Shown: piece after piece, positions 43,760 through 51,257 of the stretch
Position numbering within the stretch: position 1 is the first letter of the stretch
How the letters are laid out: the number at the start of each line of letters is the position of its first letter
Source of the DNA: Haloplanus sp. GDY1
GTDB lineage: Archaea > Halobacteriota > Halobacteria > Halobacteriales > Haloferacaceae
NCBI RefSeq assembly: GCF_023703775.1
Contig: NZ_CP098514.1
Location: 2,205,998-2,269,997, forward strand
Reading direction: 5' to 3'
Length of the DNA: 64,000 nucleotides
Program-made: the position numbers and the translations under genes
The notes under the pieces: generated by a model
The model's database searches: none
What the model saw: only the letters and a program-made list of their open reading frames with translations
Told to the model about the DNA's origin: nothing

Positions 43760-46700
43760 CTACGCCGACCGCCGGCGCCCGAGCAGCAGCGCCGCCGCGA
43801 CGGCCGCGAGGAGGGCGGGCAGCGGGCCGAACCCGTCGCCGCTGGACTCGGTGGCCGTGGCGTCGTCCGCGGCCGCCGCGGTGGCGTCGCCGCCGTCGCC
43901 GTCGTCGCCGCCGGGTGCGGCCGTGGCGTCGTCGCTCCCGTCCGGCCGGGGCGTCGCCGTGGCCGTCGCGTCCTCGGCCCCGTCGGCCGCGGGGGTGGAC
44001 GTCGTCGCGTTCGAGCCGGCGGGCTGGGCGGCGGTGAGCGCGAACGTCGAGAATCCGGGCGTCTCCGCCTGGACGGTGACGATCGACCCGCTTCGGCCGG
44101 CGACCTGCGTGTCGAGCGTCTCCCACGTGTCGGTCGCGTCGTCGTAGTGGGCGATCCGGAGTCGCTCCGCGTCGACGCCGACCTGCGACTGCCGGACCGA
44201 GAGCCGCACCGTGGCCGAACGCCCCGCCATCTCCGCGGGCACCTGTACGCTGACGGGATTGCCGACGCGGTTCGGGAGGGGTGCCGTGCCGTCCGGCAGC
44301 GACCTGAGTTCCGACGCCCGGACGAAGCCGGTGGTCGCCGACTCCGGACGGATCTCGACGGCCGAGAACGTCGTCCCGGAGAGCGAGAGCGTCGTCGACT
44401 CGCTGTCCGAGAAGACGATGGCCCGCGAGGAGGCGGCGCGGTTCGACGGTGACCCGGCGAAGGAGGCCGCGCCCCCGCCGCCGCCACCGGAGATGGTGGC
44501 CGTCGCCGTCTCCCCGCCCGCGCCGTCGTTGCCGGCCGCGTCCGCCGCGGTGTCGAGCGTGACGGTGAACTCGCCGATGGCCGGTGGCTCGTAGGCGAGC
44601 GTGTGGGTGTACGGCCCGCTGCCGCTCGTCGAGAAGCTCGAGAGCGTCGTCGGCGCCGGGCCGCTCACGTCGACGGTGATCGACGCCAGCGGCTCGCTGG
44701 CCTCGACCGTCACCAGAAGCTCCCCGTCGGTGGCGGACGCCGAGACGTTCGTGACCACCGGCGTCGCCGCGTCGGTCTCGTCCACGCCGCCGGCCGTCAG
44801 CGCGGCGAGCGCGTTCCCGTTGGTGTCCCGTGCCGTTCCCGGCGTGTACGTGACCTGCGCCGGTCCCGTGCCGGGCACCTCGTCGCCGTCGGTCGCGATC
44901 CGCAGTTCGACGGCGTCGTCGTTCGGCGTCGCCCCGGTGACGACCGAATCGGGCTGTCTCCCGCCGATGGTCCAGGCGCTCGGCGAGAGCGTGGAGTCGT
45001 CGATGGCGGCGGAGAAGGTCACCTCCGCGGCGTCGACGTCGCCGTCGCCGTCGCGGTCGAGCGTGGTCACCGCCGTCACGACCGGCCGCGCCCCGCTGGT
45101 CGTCCCCGTGAACGTCTGACTCGACGCGAGCGCGTTGCCCGCGGGGTCGTAGACGCGGCTCGCGTCGAGCGTCACGTCGGGCGCGGCGCTCGTCCCCGTC
45201 AGCCCCGACACCGTGATCGTCGCGTTGTCGTCGTCGCCGCTCGTCCCGGTGTCGACGCCGGTCACGCTGCCCGCGCCGACGGCGTACGTCGTGGTGTCGA
45301 GCGTCGACGCCGCGTCGTCGATGGCCTCGCTGTGGGTGACGACGATCTCGTCGACGTCGCCGTCGTCGTTCGCGTCGCTCGTCCGCGCCGCGACGACGAG
45401 CGGGGGCGCGCCGTCGGCCGACGTCACCGTCTGTGCCGAACTCGGGCCCGCGTTGGGCGTCGACGCCAGGTCGTCGACGCTCCCCTGCGTGAGCGTCAGG
45501 TCAGGCGTGACGCTCGTGTTCTCGGTCTCCAGCTTCGAGACGGTCAGGTTCACGGCCGCGTCGTCGGGGCCGCCCGGGTGCGCGAGGCCGTCGATCGACG
45601 CGCTGGAGGACGAGAAGTCCCCCCTCGCGAGGGTCCCGTCGTCGACGTTCTCGGTGAACGTGACGTTGATCCGGTCGACCGTGCCGTCCCGGTTCGCGTC
45701 GCCCGTGACCGCCGTGTCGATCCGCGGTCCCACGCCGTCGGTCGGCGTGAGCGTCTGGTCGCCGTCACCGGGGCCGTCGTTGGGCGTCGACGCCAGGTCC
45801 GTGACGTTGCCCTGCGCGAGCGTCAGGTCCGGCGTGACGCTCGTGTTCGCCGCCGGCAGCCCCGAGACCGTCAGGTTGGCGGCCGCGTCGTTCGTCCCGT
45901 CGGGGTTGGCGACGCTCCCGACCGAGCCCCCGACGACCGAGAAGTCGGCGGCCGCGAGGCTCGTGTCGTTCACCGCCTCGGAGAAGGTGACGTTGATCCG
46001 GTCGACCGTGCCGTCGTCGGTCGCGTCACCCGTCTCCGCGGTATCGATCCGCGGTGCCGCCCCGTCGGTCGTCCCCGTGAACGTCTGACTCGATCCGAGC
46101 GCGTTGCCCGCCGAATCGTAGAGCTGTCCCGCGTTGAGCGTGACGGTCGGCGTCGCGCCGGTGCCCGAGATGCCCGAGGCGGTGACGACGACGGCGTCGT
46201 CGCCCCCGCCGTCGCCGGTGCCGGCGTCGTCGGCGGTGCCGGTGCCCAGCGAGAACGTCCCCGAGTCGAACGTCGAGGCGCCGTCGTCCAGGGGTTCGGA
46301 GAGCGTGACGTTGAACTGGTCGACCGACCCGTCGTTCGAGGAGTCGTACGTGTTCGCCGCGACGACGGCCGGCGCCGCCCCGTCGGCGGTCGTGAGCGTC
46401 TGGTCGCTACCCTCCGGACCGGGGTTGCCGGCCGTGTCGGTGACGTTGCCCTGCGCGAGCGTCAGGTCCGGCGTGACGCTCGTGTCGTCGGCCGGCAGCC
46501 CCGAGACCGTCAGGTTGGCGACCGCGTCGTCGTTCCCGTCCGGGTTCGACACCGCGTCGATGGACGCGGTCCCGGAGGAGAAATCACCCGCGTCGAGGCT
46601 CCCGTCGTCGACGTTCTCCGAGAAGGTGACGTTGATCCGGTCGACCGTGCCGTCGCGGTCCGCGTCGCCCGTCTGCGCGCCGAGGAGCCGCGGCCCGACG

Positions 46701-47578
46701 CCGTCCGTCGGGTTCGACTCCGTGGTGTCGTCGAGCAGGTTCCCCGCCTCGTCGGCCAGCGTCCCCTGCGTGTACTGCACCGTCGGGGTCGCGCCCGTGT
46801 CGACCGACCCCGACTCCTCCAGGTCGATGACCACCGTGTCGTTGTTCGGCGTGCCGGCGTCGGTGATGGCGTCGATCGTGTAGCCCGTGACGTCGAAGTC
46901 GTCGGTCCTGACGGTCGAGTCGTCCACGTCCTCCGAGAACGTCACGACGAGCTGGTCGATCTGGCCGTCGTCCGCCGTCGACGCGCTCCCGTCGCTGCCG
47001 GCGATCACCGACCCCGGCGCCGGGCCCGCGTCCCGGGTGACGACGGTGTCGATGGTCGGGTCGGTGTTGTCGACGGCGAGGGAGGTGACGGTCGTGTCGG
47101 GCGAGGTGGTTATCGAGGTCCCTTCGGTGATCCCGAGGACGATGCTCCCCTCGGTGAAGGTGTTCGCGCTCCCCCCGTCGACGACCAGGTCGGTCGTGAT
47201 GCTCCCGTCCTCCGACCCGTCCAGGTCGCCGGCACCCCCGTCGGTGATCGTCACTGCAGTGGTGGAGCCGTTGACGCCCTGATCGTCGGGCGTCGTCGAG
47301 AAGTCGCCGTCCGCGTCGAAGACGAACGTCGCGTTGTTGCCGGCCGTCCCGATGCTGACGGTGACCCGAACCGTCGAGGCCCCCTCGTCGGTCGACGCGG
47401 CGCTCCGCACCTCGACGGTCCCGTCGCCGTCGTCGTCGGTCGGCGAATCGATGTTCGGTCCGCTCGCCGTCCCCGCGGCCACGCCGGCCGTCCCGACGAC
47501 GCCGCCAACGACGACGGCGGCGGCGAGGAGGGCGAGGAGTACACCCCGAGCCGAATCCCGGTCCGGTGACTCGATCAT
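43760..47578 (-). CDS. Large secreted repeat protein with a PGF-CTERM-like sorting tail
   Basis: About 1272 residues, starting at the ATG at 47578 (a TTG four codons upstream is possible). An N-terminal signal helix (GVLLALLAAAVVVGGVVGT) is followed by at least six beta-sandwich-like repeats of about 105-110 residues. Each opens with a Ca-binding-like loop such as GDANRDGTVDRINVTF. A Thr/Asp/Ala-rich linker leads to GFGPLPALLAAVAAALLLG and an Arg cluster, as in archaeosortase substrates, but with DGF in place of PGF. It is probably an adhesin or surface-layer accessory protein anchored to the envelope. Confidence 0.88.
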   Translation of the reverse strand: MIESPDRDSARGVLLALLAAAVVVGGVVGTAGVAAGTASGPNIDSPTDDDGDGTVEVRSAASTDEGASTVRVTVSIGTAGNNATFVFDADGDFSTTPDDQGVNGSTTAVTITDGGAGDLDGSEDGSITTDLVVDGGSANTFTEGSIVLGITEGTSITTSPDTTVTSLAVDNTDPTIDTVVTRDAGPAPGSVIAGSDGSASTADDGQIDQLVVTFSEDVDDSTVRTDDFDVTGYTIDAITDAGTPNNDTVVIDLEESGSVDTGATPTVQYTQGTLADEAGNLLDDTTESNPTDGVGPRLLGAQTGDADRDGTVDRINVTFSENVDDGSLDAGDFSSGTASIDAVSNPDGNDDAVANLTVSGLPADDTSVTPDLTLAQGNVTDTAGNPGPEGSDQTLTTADGAAPAVVAANTYDSSNDGSVDQFNVTLSEPLDDGASTFDSGTFSLGTGTADDAGTGDGGGDDAVVVTASGISGTGATPTVTLNAGQLYDSAGNALGSSQTFTGTTDGAAPRIDTAETGDATDDGTVDRINVTFSEAVNDTSLAAADFSVVGGSVGSVANPDGTNDAAANLTVSGLPAANTSVTPDLTLAQGNVTDLASTPNDGPGDGDQTLTPTDGVGPRIDTAVTGDANRDGTVDRINVTFTENVDDGTLARGDFSSSSASIDGLAHPGGPDDAAVNLTVSKLETENTSVTPDLTLTQGSVDDLASTPNAGPSSAQTVTSADGAPPLVVAARTSDANDDGDVDEIVVTHSEAIDDAASTLDTTTYAVGAGSVTGVDTGTSGDDDNATITVSGLTGTSAAPDVTLDASRVYDPAGNALASSQTFTGTTSGARPVVTAVTTLDRDGDGDVDAAEVTFSAAIDDSTLSPSAWTIGGRQPDSVVTGATPNDDAVELRIATDGDEVPGTGPAQVTYTPGTARDTNGNALAALTAGGVDETDAATPVVTNVSASATDGELLVTVEASEPLASITVDVSGPAPTTLSSFSTSGSGPYTHTLAYEPPAIGEFTVTLDTAADAAGNDGAGGETATATISGGGGGGAASFAGSPSNRAASSRAIVFSDSESTTLSLSGTTFSAVEIRPESATTGFVRASELRSLPDGTAPLPNRVGNPVSVQVPAEMAGRSATVRLSVRQSQVGVDAERLRIAHYDDATDTWETLDTQVAGRSGSIVTVQAETPGFSTFALTAAQPAGSNATTSTPAADGAEDATATATPRPDGSDDATAAPGGDDGDGGDATAAAADDATATESSGDGFGPLPALLAAVAAALLLGRRRSA
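44800..46990 (-). repeat. Coding tandem repeats of about 320 bp in the surface-protein gene
   Basis: Six to seven diverged units of about 105-110 codons. Each starts with a D-x-N/D-x-DG-x-VD loop and continues with a strand of the VTFSE type, then SVTPDLTLAQGNVTD or TPTVTLNAGQLYDSAGN. The two middle units (about residues 515-625 and 625-735) are closest to each other. Boundaries are approximate. Confidence 0.7.
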
Positions 47579-47604
47579 AGGAGATGACAAAATGTGGGAA
47601 TAGG

Positions 47605-47614
47605 TTATACTTTA
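47605..47614 (-). promoter_or_regulatory. TATA box of the surface-protein gene
   Basis: On the - strand the site reads TAAAGTATAA, centred about 31 nt before the ATG at 47578, giving a leader of a few nucleotides. Confidence 0.55.
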
Positions 47615-47617
47615 TCA

Positions 47618-48095
47618 TCACTCGGCCGACACTAATCGCCGTCGGGGGGCGACGAGGTGGGGTGAAATCCGCCGCACGACCAGTAGGCGGGGTGGATCGG
47701 AGAATGTGTTAGTTTTCGAATGGTTAGTGGCGCGAACGCCCCGACGAGCGAATCGATACGGGCGGCGTTGCTCGACCGAGGGGTCGCACCGGGTGGCCGG
47801 CTCGCGCGGCGGCCGAAGCGGAAGCCGACGGCGCTCAACCCGGCGTCGGCACCCCGGGTCCCGTCGGCTTCCCGTCGTCGTTCGGATCCTCGCGATTGAG
47901 GATGGCGTCGCGGATGCGCTCGAACGCCGATCTGTCCGTGCGGACGGTGGGCGTTATCATGGCCCGTTCGGTGTTACCGTTTGACACACTTGGATCTGGC
48001 GGGCGTCGCGAAACGACGAGACTCGCAGACACGGCTCCGCAGGGCGGGGTGTCCGATCCGTCACGGCGAGCGCAACGCTGGAGGGTCAGAAATCA
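47618..48095. other. Gene-poor junction between chromosome and integrated element
   Basis: Between the surface-protein promoter and attL. It holds no convincing gene except possibly the 41-codon frame at 47835-47960. A 25-bp sequence at 47826-47850 recurs almost exactly at 38534-38558. This is the chromosomal segment that would lie just beyond the tRNA-Gln 3' end if the element were absent. Confidence 0.45.
47835..47960 (-). CDS. Possible 41-residue protein or gene remnant
   Basis: It reads MITPTVRTDRSAFERIRDAI and ends NREDPNDDGKPTGPGVPTPG. Codon use resembles real genes, with one short helix and a Pro/Gly tail. No TATA box or homologous family is evident, so it may be a fragment left by the neighbouring insertion. 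Low confidence. Confidence 0.3.
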   Translation of the reverse strand: MITPTVRTDRSAFERIRDAILNREDPNDDGKPTGPGVPTPG

Positions 48096-48107
48096 TAGTC
48101 CCACCAG
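48096..48107 (+). repeat. attL core (copy of tRNA-Gln 3' end)
   Basis: TAGTCCCACCAG, identical to 62599-62610. Flanking bases differ on both sides, so the shared core is exactly 12 bp. It lies 48 bp before the integrase ATG. Confidence 0.8.
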
Positions 48108-48130
48108 AAACTACCGTGAGAGGTTACATA

Positions 48131-48154
48131 GTTCCCACGTCCGTGAGTGGGAAC
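48131..48154 (+). promoter_or_regulatory. Perfect inverted repeat abutting the integrase start codon
   Basis: GTTCCCAC (48131-48138) and GTGGGAAC (48147-48154) with an 8-nt spacer, ending at the base before the ATG at 48155. In DNA it is a candidate operator for self-repression or an integrase arm site. In mRNA it would form a hairpin at the start codon. Confidence 0.6.
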
Positions 48155-49399
48155 ATGGCCGACACCAACGACGTCCAAGAATACGGGCGAAAGCTCCAGA
48201 ACCAACTGGAGAAGCTCGAAGACGCCGATATTCCCGATGACGACCGTGAGACGATCCGACAGTTCGTCGACTACCTCGACGTCCGAACCAGCAACAACCA
48301 GGGAACCATCGTCTCGAACCTGAATCGGCTCCGACTTGCCGCCGAGCGCGGCGGGACGCCCCTCACCGAGGCCGAGGAGAGTGACATCACGGCACTCATG
48401 GGGACGCTGAAGCGTGAGTACGGTCTCAGGGAGGGCACGCTGCGAGAGTACCGAAAGGCCCTCCGGAAGTTCTACAAGTGGCGCGGCGAGGACTGGGGCG
48501 AGGACATCGAAATCGGCCCCTCGCCGAAGCGGTCGGTCGACCCGGACCAGCTCCTCTCGGATGACGAGATCGACGCCATCCTCGACGCCGCCGAGAACCC
48601 CCGTGACAAGGCTGCCGTCGCGCTGCTCGCGGACACGGGGATCCGCATCGGCGCACTCGCGAGCCTCCGCGTGAAGGATGTCGACCTCTCCGCACAGCCC
48701 GCCGAACTGCACATCAACGAGGACGCCAACGTGAAGGGGGCGAGTGGCAAGACGTTGATGACTTGGAGCCGTGGGTACGTCGCGAACTACCTCGAGGTCC
48801 ATCCCCGTCGCGACGATCCCGACGCCGCCCTCATCCACAAGAACGCCGGTCACCACACCGCCGGCGAGGACGATGGTGCGCTCACCTACCAGTACCTCAG
48901 CCGTCGGATCAAGGAGGTCGGCGAGCGTGCTGGAATCGACGCCGGGCGACTGAACGCCCACAACTTCCGAAAGAGCGCCATCACGCGCTGGATCCGGGAA
49001 GGCCAGCCCGAACAGTGGATCAAAAACCGGGCGTTCTGGGTGGACGACAGCCGGCAGTTCGAGACGTATTCGGGCGTCACCGACGACAACGTGATCACCG
49101 ACATCGCCGACCACTACGGGATCGACGTCGGCGAGCGCGAGACGGCGCGCCCGAACCTGGAAAACTGCCCGCAGTGCGGGTCGCCACTTCGGGACACGGC
49201 CCGTTTCTGCCCCGGGTGTGGTGCGCCGCTCACCCAAGCCGCGGGCGAGGAGAAGCAGTCGGTCGAAGACGCGACCTTTGACTCCGTCGCCGCGGCCGAC
49301 GGTCAGGAGATCGACTACTTCGCCGAGTTCCGCCGCCGGTTCAACGAGGATCCGGCCTTTCGGGAACGCGTCGCCGGCGATCATGACGAGTCCCCCTGA
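48155..49399 (+). CDS. Tyrosine recombinase (integrase) with C-terminal zinc ribbon
   Basis: A 414-residue site-specific recombinase. Residues about 10-110 are a SAM-like core-binding domain. The catalytic domain shows R164 (LADTGIRIGALASLRV), a Lys in the beta hairpin (about K194-K199), H269-x2-R272 (NAHNFRKSAI) and the nucleophile Y305 (QFETYSGV). Residues 338-355 form a zinc ribbon, NCPQCG then FCPGCG, an addition seen in haloarchaeal phage-type integrases. The ATG at 48155 directly follows the inverted repeat. It lies next to attL and should catalyse integration at tRNA-Gln. Confidence 0.94.
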   Translation: MADTNDVQEYGRKLQNQLEKLEDADIPDDDRETIRQFVDYLDVRTSNNQGTIVSNLNRLRLAAERGGTPLTEAEESDITALMGTLKREYGLREGTLREYRKALRKFYKWRGEDWGEDIEIGPSPKRSVDPDQLLSDDEIDAILDAAENPRDKAAVALLADTGIRIGALASLRVKDVDLSAQPAELHINEDANVKGASGKTLMTWSRGYVANYLEVHPRRDDPDAALIHKNAGHHTAGEDDGALTYQYLSRRIKEVGERAGIDAGRLNAHNFRKSAITRWIREGQPEQWIKNRAFWVDDSRQFETYSGVTDDNVITDIADHYGIDVGERETARPNLENCPQCGSPLRDTARFCPGCGAPLTQAAGEEKQSVEDATFDSVAAADGQEIDYFAEFRRRFNEDPAFRERVAGDHDESP

Positions 49400-49542
49400 G
49401 CGATGTCGTGTTCCAGGGCCCGCTTCGCGACGCGAGCGAGCGGGTACTCCTCGGGATCGAGGTTCGCGATTCGTTCGAGGAGTTGCTCGTCGCTGAGGTC
49501 TTCGATACTGCCGTCGGGATCAAGTAGCGGGCTCTTGCTCAT
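49381..49542 (-). CDS. Small element protein, 53 residues
   Basis: It reads MSKSPLLDPDGSIEDLSDEQ and continues LLERIANLDPEEYPLARVAK. A predicted two-helix acidic protein, last of the four-gene antisense micro-operon. It overlaps the 3' end of the integrase gene by 19 bp. The start is adjacent to the upstream gene's TAG. Function unknown; small partners of integrases (excisionase-like) occur in this position, but no DNA-binding motif is clear. Confidence 0.65.
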   Translation of the reverse strand: MSKSPLLDPDGSIEDLSDEQLLERIANLDPEEYPLARVAKRALEHDIAQGDSS

Positions 49543-49710
49543 CTAACTGGACACCCCCAGTTCGTGCTTGCGGGCGTAGGGATCGGTCTCGTCACTCTGA
49601 ATGATGTTTTCGGGCTCGATACTCGTCGGACAGTCGAGGCGGTCGTACTCGTCGATCCAGCCGCTCGAACAGTCCGTTCCGGTCGTAGGGGGGTCGTGGT
49701 CAGCACTCAT
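49543..49710 (-). CDS. Small element protein, 55 residues
   Basis: It reads MSADHDPPTTGTDCSSGWID and contains LDCPTSIEPENIIQ. Two cysteines and a polar composition suggest a small, possibly zinc-binding protein. It overlaps the upstream gene by 11 bp and abuts the next ATG. Function unknown. Confidence 0.55.
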   Translation of the reverse strand: MSADHDPPTTGTDCSSGWIDEYDRLDCPTSIEPENIIQSDETDPYARKHELGVSS

Positions 49711-49891
49711 CGGTGGCGCCGGTTGCGGCCCGGCGGGAGCCGGACGGCGCCGAAAAGCCCTTGTCGCGCCGACCCGTAGGCCGGCGTGACGAGGCCCCCT
49801 CGGCGTCGTCGTTGGTGTTGCTCGCCACGTGCAGGGCTGGGTTGGGTGCCTTTCCTGCCGTGGTGTTCGGTTCAAGAATCCTGAGAGTCAT
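49700..49891 (-). CDS. Small basic element protein, 63 residues
   Basis: It reads MTLRILEPNTTAGKAPNPAL and then a Ser/Arg-rich region (SSRRPTGRRDKGFSAPSGSR). Low complexity with several Arg/Lys suggests a disordered nucleic-acid-binding tail. The ATG overlaps the TGA of the RHH-like gene (ATGA). Function unknown. Of the four this is the least certain to be translated. Confidence 0.5.
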   Translation of the reverse strand: MTLRILEPNTTAGKAPNPALHVASNTNDDAEGASSRRPTGRRDKGFSAPSGSRRAATGATDEC

Positions 49892-50025
49892 CGCTCGGTT
49901 TCCTTGTCGAGTAGCGACCGGAGTGCCTCGTTGTAGTTCGGATGACCGTGTTCGTCCCGGTAGTCCGCGAGGCGGTCGCGGATCTCCGATTCGAGGGGTC
50001 CAACTGTGGTACCTCCGACTGCCAT
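49888..50025 (-). CDS. Ribbon-helix-helix-like small DNA-binding protein
   Basis: A 45-residue protein, MAVGGTTVGPLESEIRDRLA then DYRDEHGHPNYNEALRSLLD and KETER. A short strand followed by two helices with the spacing HPNYNEALRSLLD resembles the end of RHH (CopG-like) repressors. It is first in the antisense micro-operon, facing a divergent TATA region, and so is a plausible autoregulator of the integrase or excision genes. Confidence 0.6.
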   Translation of the reverse strand: MAVGGTTVGPLESEIRDRLADYRDEHGHPNYNEALRSLLDKETER

Positions 50026-50043
50026 GTTTGTCCATACGTCCGG

Positions 50044-50053
50044 AATATATTTA
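50044..50053. promoter_or_regulatory. Divergent TATA region of the element
   Basis: AATATATTTA lies about 23 nt from the - start at 50025 and about 22-31 nt from the + starts at 50071/50080. It reads as a TATA element in both directions, so the micro-operon and the 50080 gene probably share a regulatory region. Confidence 0.5.
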
Positions 50054-50079
50054 TCCTTGCGCTCAGCAATATGTTCCTC

Positions 50080-50700
50080 ATGAGTGATAGTGACCGGCCG
50101 ACGGCCATTCTCACGGATCGGCAGCGGACATTCCTGCGTGGGGAGGGCGACCTCGGTGAACGAGGCGAACGGGCCGCACGCGCGAGGATTAGGGATCGGT
50201 TAGACGCCGCTTTCGACGACCTGCGGTTGATATTAAATACCGACGTCGAAGCGTTTGAGGACGACGTCGAGCAGGTACTAACTGACATCGACGCCGGGCG
50301 CATGTGGGCTCTCCCTGCGCTCTTGTTTCTGTGGGCGGTCGAACACCCAACTTTCAGTGATCGGGATGACATGGTCGGGGTTCTCTCATCTCCTGGCGAG
50401 GACTGGCCCATAGAGGATCGGATAGAATGGATCACCGAGTCGTTCGACAGCCAGGTCGAACGCGGTGTCACTGCCGCGCTCGAAGACCTGGAGTTCGACC
50501 AGGTCCCGGAGGAGGTCGACAACGAACTCACGGTGGGTCTCGGGCGCTCCGTTTCGGAGATGACACCGGCCGAACTGGCCGAACTCTCTCGCGAGACGAT
50601 CGACTTTCTCTTTCGGAGAGACGACCTCGATAACGAGCTGTATGCGGAGGTGATGGCGCTCAAACTTGGGCGCGACACCGACTCGGACGACGACAAGTAG
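50080..50700 (+). CDS. Haloarchaeal mobile-element protein of unknown function
   Basis: A 206-residue acidic protein starting MSDSDRPTAILTDRQRTFLR. An ATG at 50071 would add three residues. The N-terminal segment ILTDRQRTFLRGEGDLGERG, followed by ARARIRDRLDAAFDD, is a pattern repeated in the neighbouring small gene (ALLTDREREIVAGE) and in many haloviral proteins; it is probably DNA-binding. The rest is helical and ends in an acidic tail. Not assignable further. Confidence 0.75.
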   Translation: MSDSDRPTAILTDRQRTFLRGEGDLGERGERAARARIRDRLDAAFDDLRLILNTDVEAFEDDVEQVLTDIDAGRMWALPALLFLWAVEHPTFSDRDDMVGVLSSPGEDWPIEDRIEWITESFDSQVERGVTAALEDLEFDQVPEEVDNELTVGLGRSVSEMTPAELAELSRETIDFLFRRDDLDNELYAEVMALKLGRDTDSDDDK

Positions 50701-50713
50701 CCCACCGACACGC

Positions 50714-50824
50714 TCACTCCCCGCCGGCGCTCCGGAGCACGGCGCGACAGACATCACCGACGGGGTCGCCCTCCTCGTAGCGGTCGGCGAGCCGGCGGAA
50801 GACGTCGAGTTCGTCGTCGGTCAT
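50714..50824 (-). CDS. 36-residue element micro-protein
   Basis: It reads MTDDELDVFRRLADRYEEGD and PVGDVCRAVLRSAGGE. The ATG overlaps the TGA of the upstream helix-turn-helix-like gene, so the two are coupled. One cysteine, one main helix. Function unknown. Confidence 0.5.
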   Translation of the reverse strand: MTDDELDVFRRLADRYEEGDPVGDVCRAVLRSAGGE

Positions 50825-51063
50825 CGGCCGTCCTCCTCGTCGACGTCGTCGCACACCACCTCGCGGAGTTCGTCAGCGAGTTCACCGTGCTTTTCGAGAG
50901 CTTCGAGGTCTCCGTCCAGCCGCTTGAACCGAGCACGAACCCGGCTGATGGTTTGGTATCGGTAACTGTCGGAGACGTCGGCTTCGCCAGCGACAATCTC
51001 TCGTTCTCGATCAGTTAGCAGCGCCCGACGGTCGGCCATACAGGCCGATTCGGCTGTTGCCAT
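50821..51063 (-). CDS. Small helix-turn-helix-like element protein
   Basis: An 80-residue protein; an internal ATG at 51039 (MADRRALLTDREREIVAGEA) may be the real start. It has the same TDRER module as the 50080 gene, followed by VSDSYRYQTISRVRARFKRL, which reads like a DNA-binding helix pair as in haloarchaeal regulators. It ends in an acidic tail. It faces the structured-leader promoter region and may regulate that operon. Confidence 0.65.
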   Translation of the reverse strand: MATAESACMADRRALLTDREREIVAGEADVSDSYRYQTISRVRARFKRLDGDLEALEKHGELADELREVVCDDVDEEDGR

Positions 51064-51133
51064 ACAATATGTTGTGGACTGGGAGCTTGTAAAGGTCTAC
51101 ACCAAACAAACAACGTTCGCAATATACACGCAA

Positions 51134-51141
51134 TCTATAAG
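51134..51141 (+). promoter_or_regulatory. TATA box of the structured-leader operon
   Basis: TCTATAAG lies about 26-30 nt upstream of 51167, where the folded RNA begins. A second AT-rich block (AATATAGTGTATAG, 51151-51164) could be an alternative. Confidence 0.5.
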
Positions 51142-51166
51142 TGGGTTCGCAATATAGTGTATAGTA

Positions 51167-51243
51167 GAGACGGTCCCCGCTCCTCGGGGCGCTTCTTCTC
51201 GGAGAAGTGCCCGGGTGTTGGAGCACCCGAGCGGGGCTGTCTC
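51167..51243 (+). ncRNA. Predicted three-way-junction leader RNA upstream of the SWIM-protein operon
   Basis: Base pairing read from the sequence: P1 pairs 51167-51173 with 51237-51243 and 51175-51182 with 51229-51236 (15 bp, one G-U, one bulged U at 51174). P2 pairs 51088+100 (51188-51196) with 51203-51211, 9 bp with a TCTCGG loop. P3 pairs 51213-51217 with 51224-51228 around TTGGAG. An alternative hairpin (51175-51179 with 51185-51189) would break P1, so the leader could switch. It ends 14 nt before the ATG at 51258. It may be a cis-regulatory leader or an independent small RNA. No known RNA family recognised. Confidence 0.6.
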
Positions 51244-51257
51244 GCCAGAGAGCAGCC

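Noticed and set aside
44603-47569. Long + open frame opposite the surface-protein gene
   Set aside because: Shadow of the repetitive - gene; it has no signal, motif or sensible composition.
47632-47838. Possible 68-residue - gene beside the element
   Set aside because: TTG-type start, Arg/Pro/Ser-rich peptide without motifs, and no promoter. Treated as intergenic.
51167-51243. Folded region considered as a tRNA-like gene
   Set aside because: The length is near 77 nt and it has several stems, but there is no T-loop TTCRA sequence, no anticodon arm of correct size and no 7-bp acceptor geometry.
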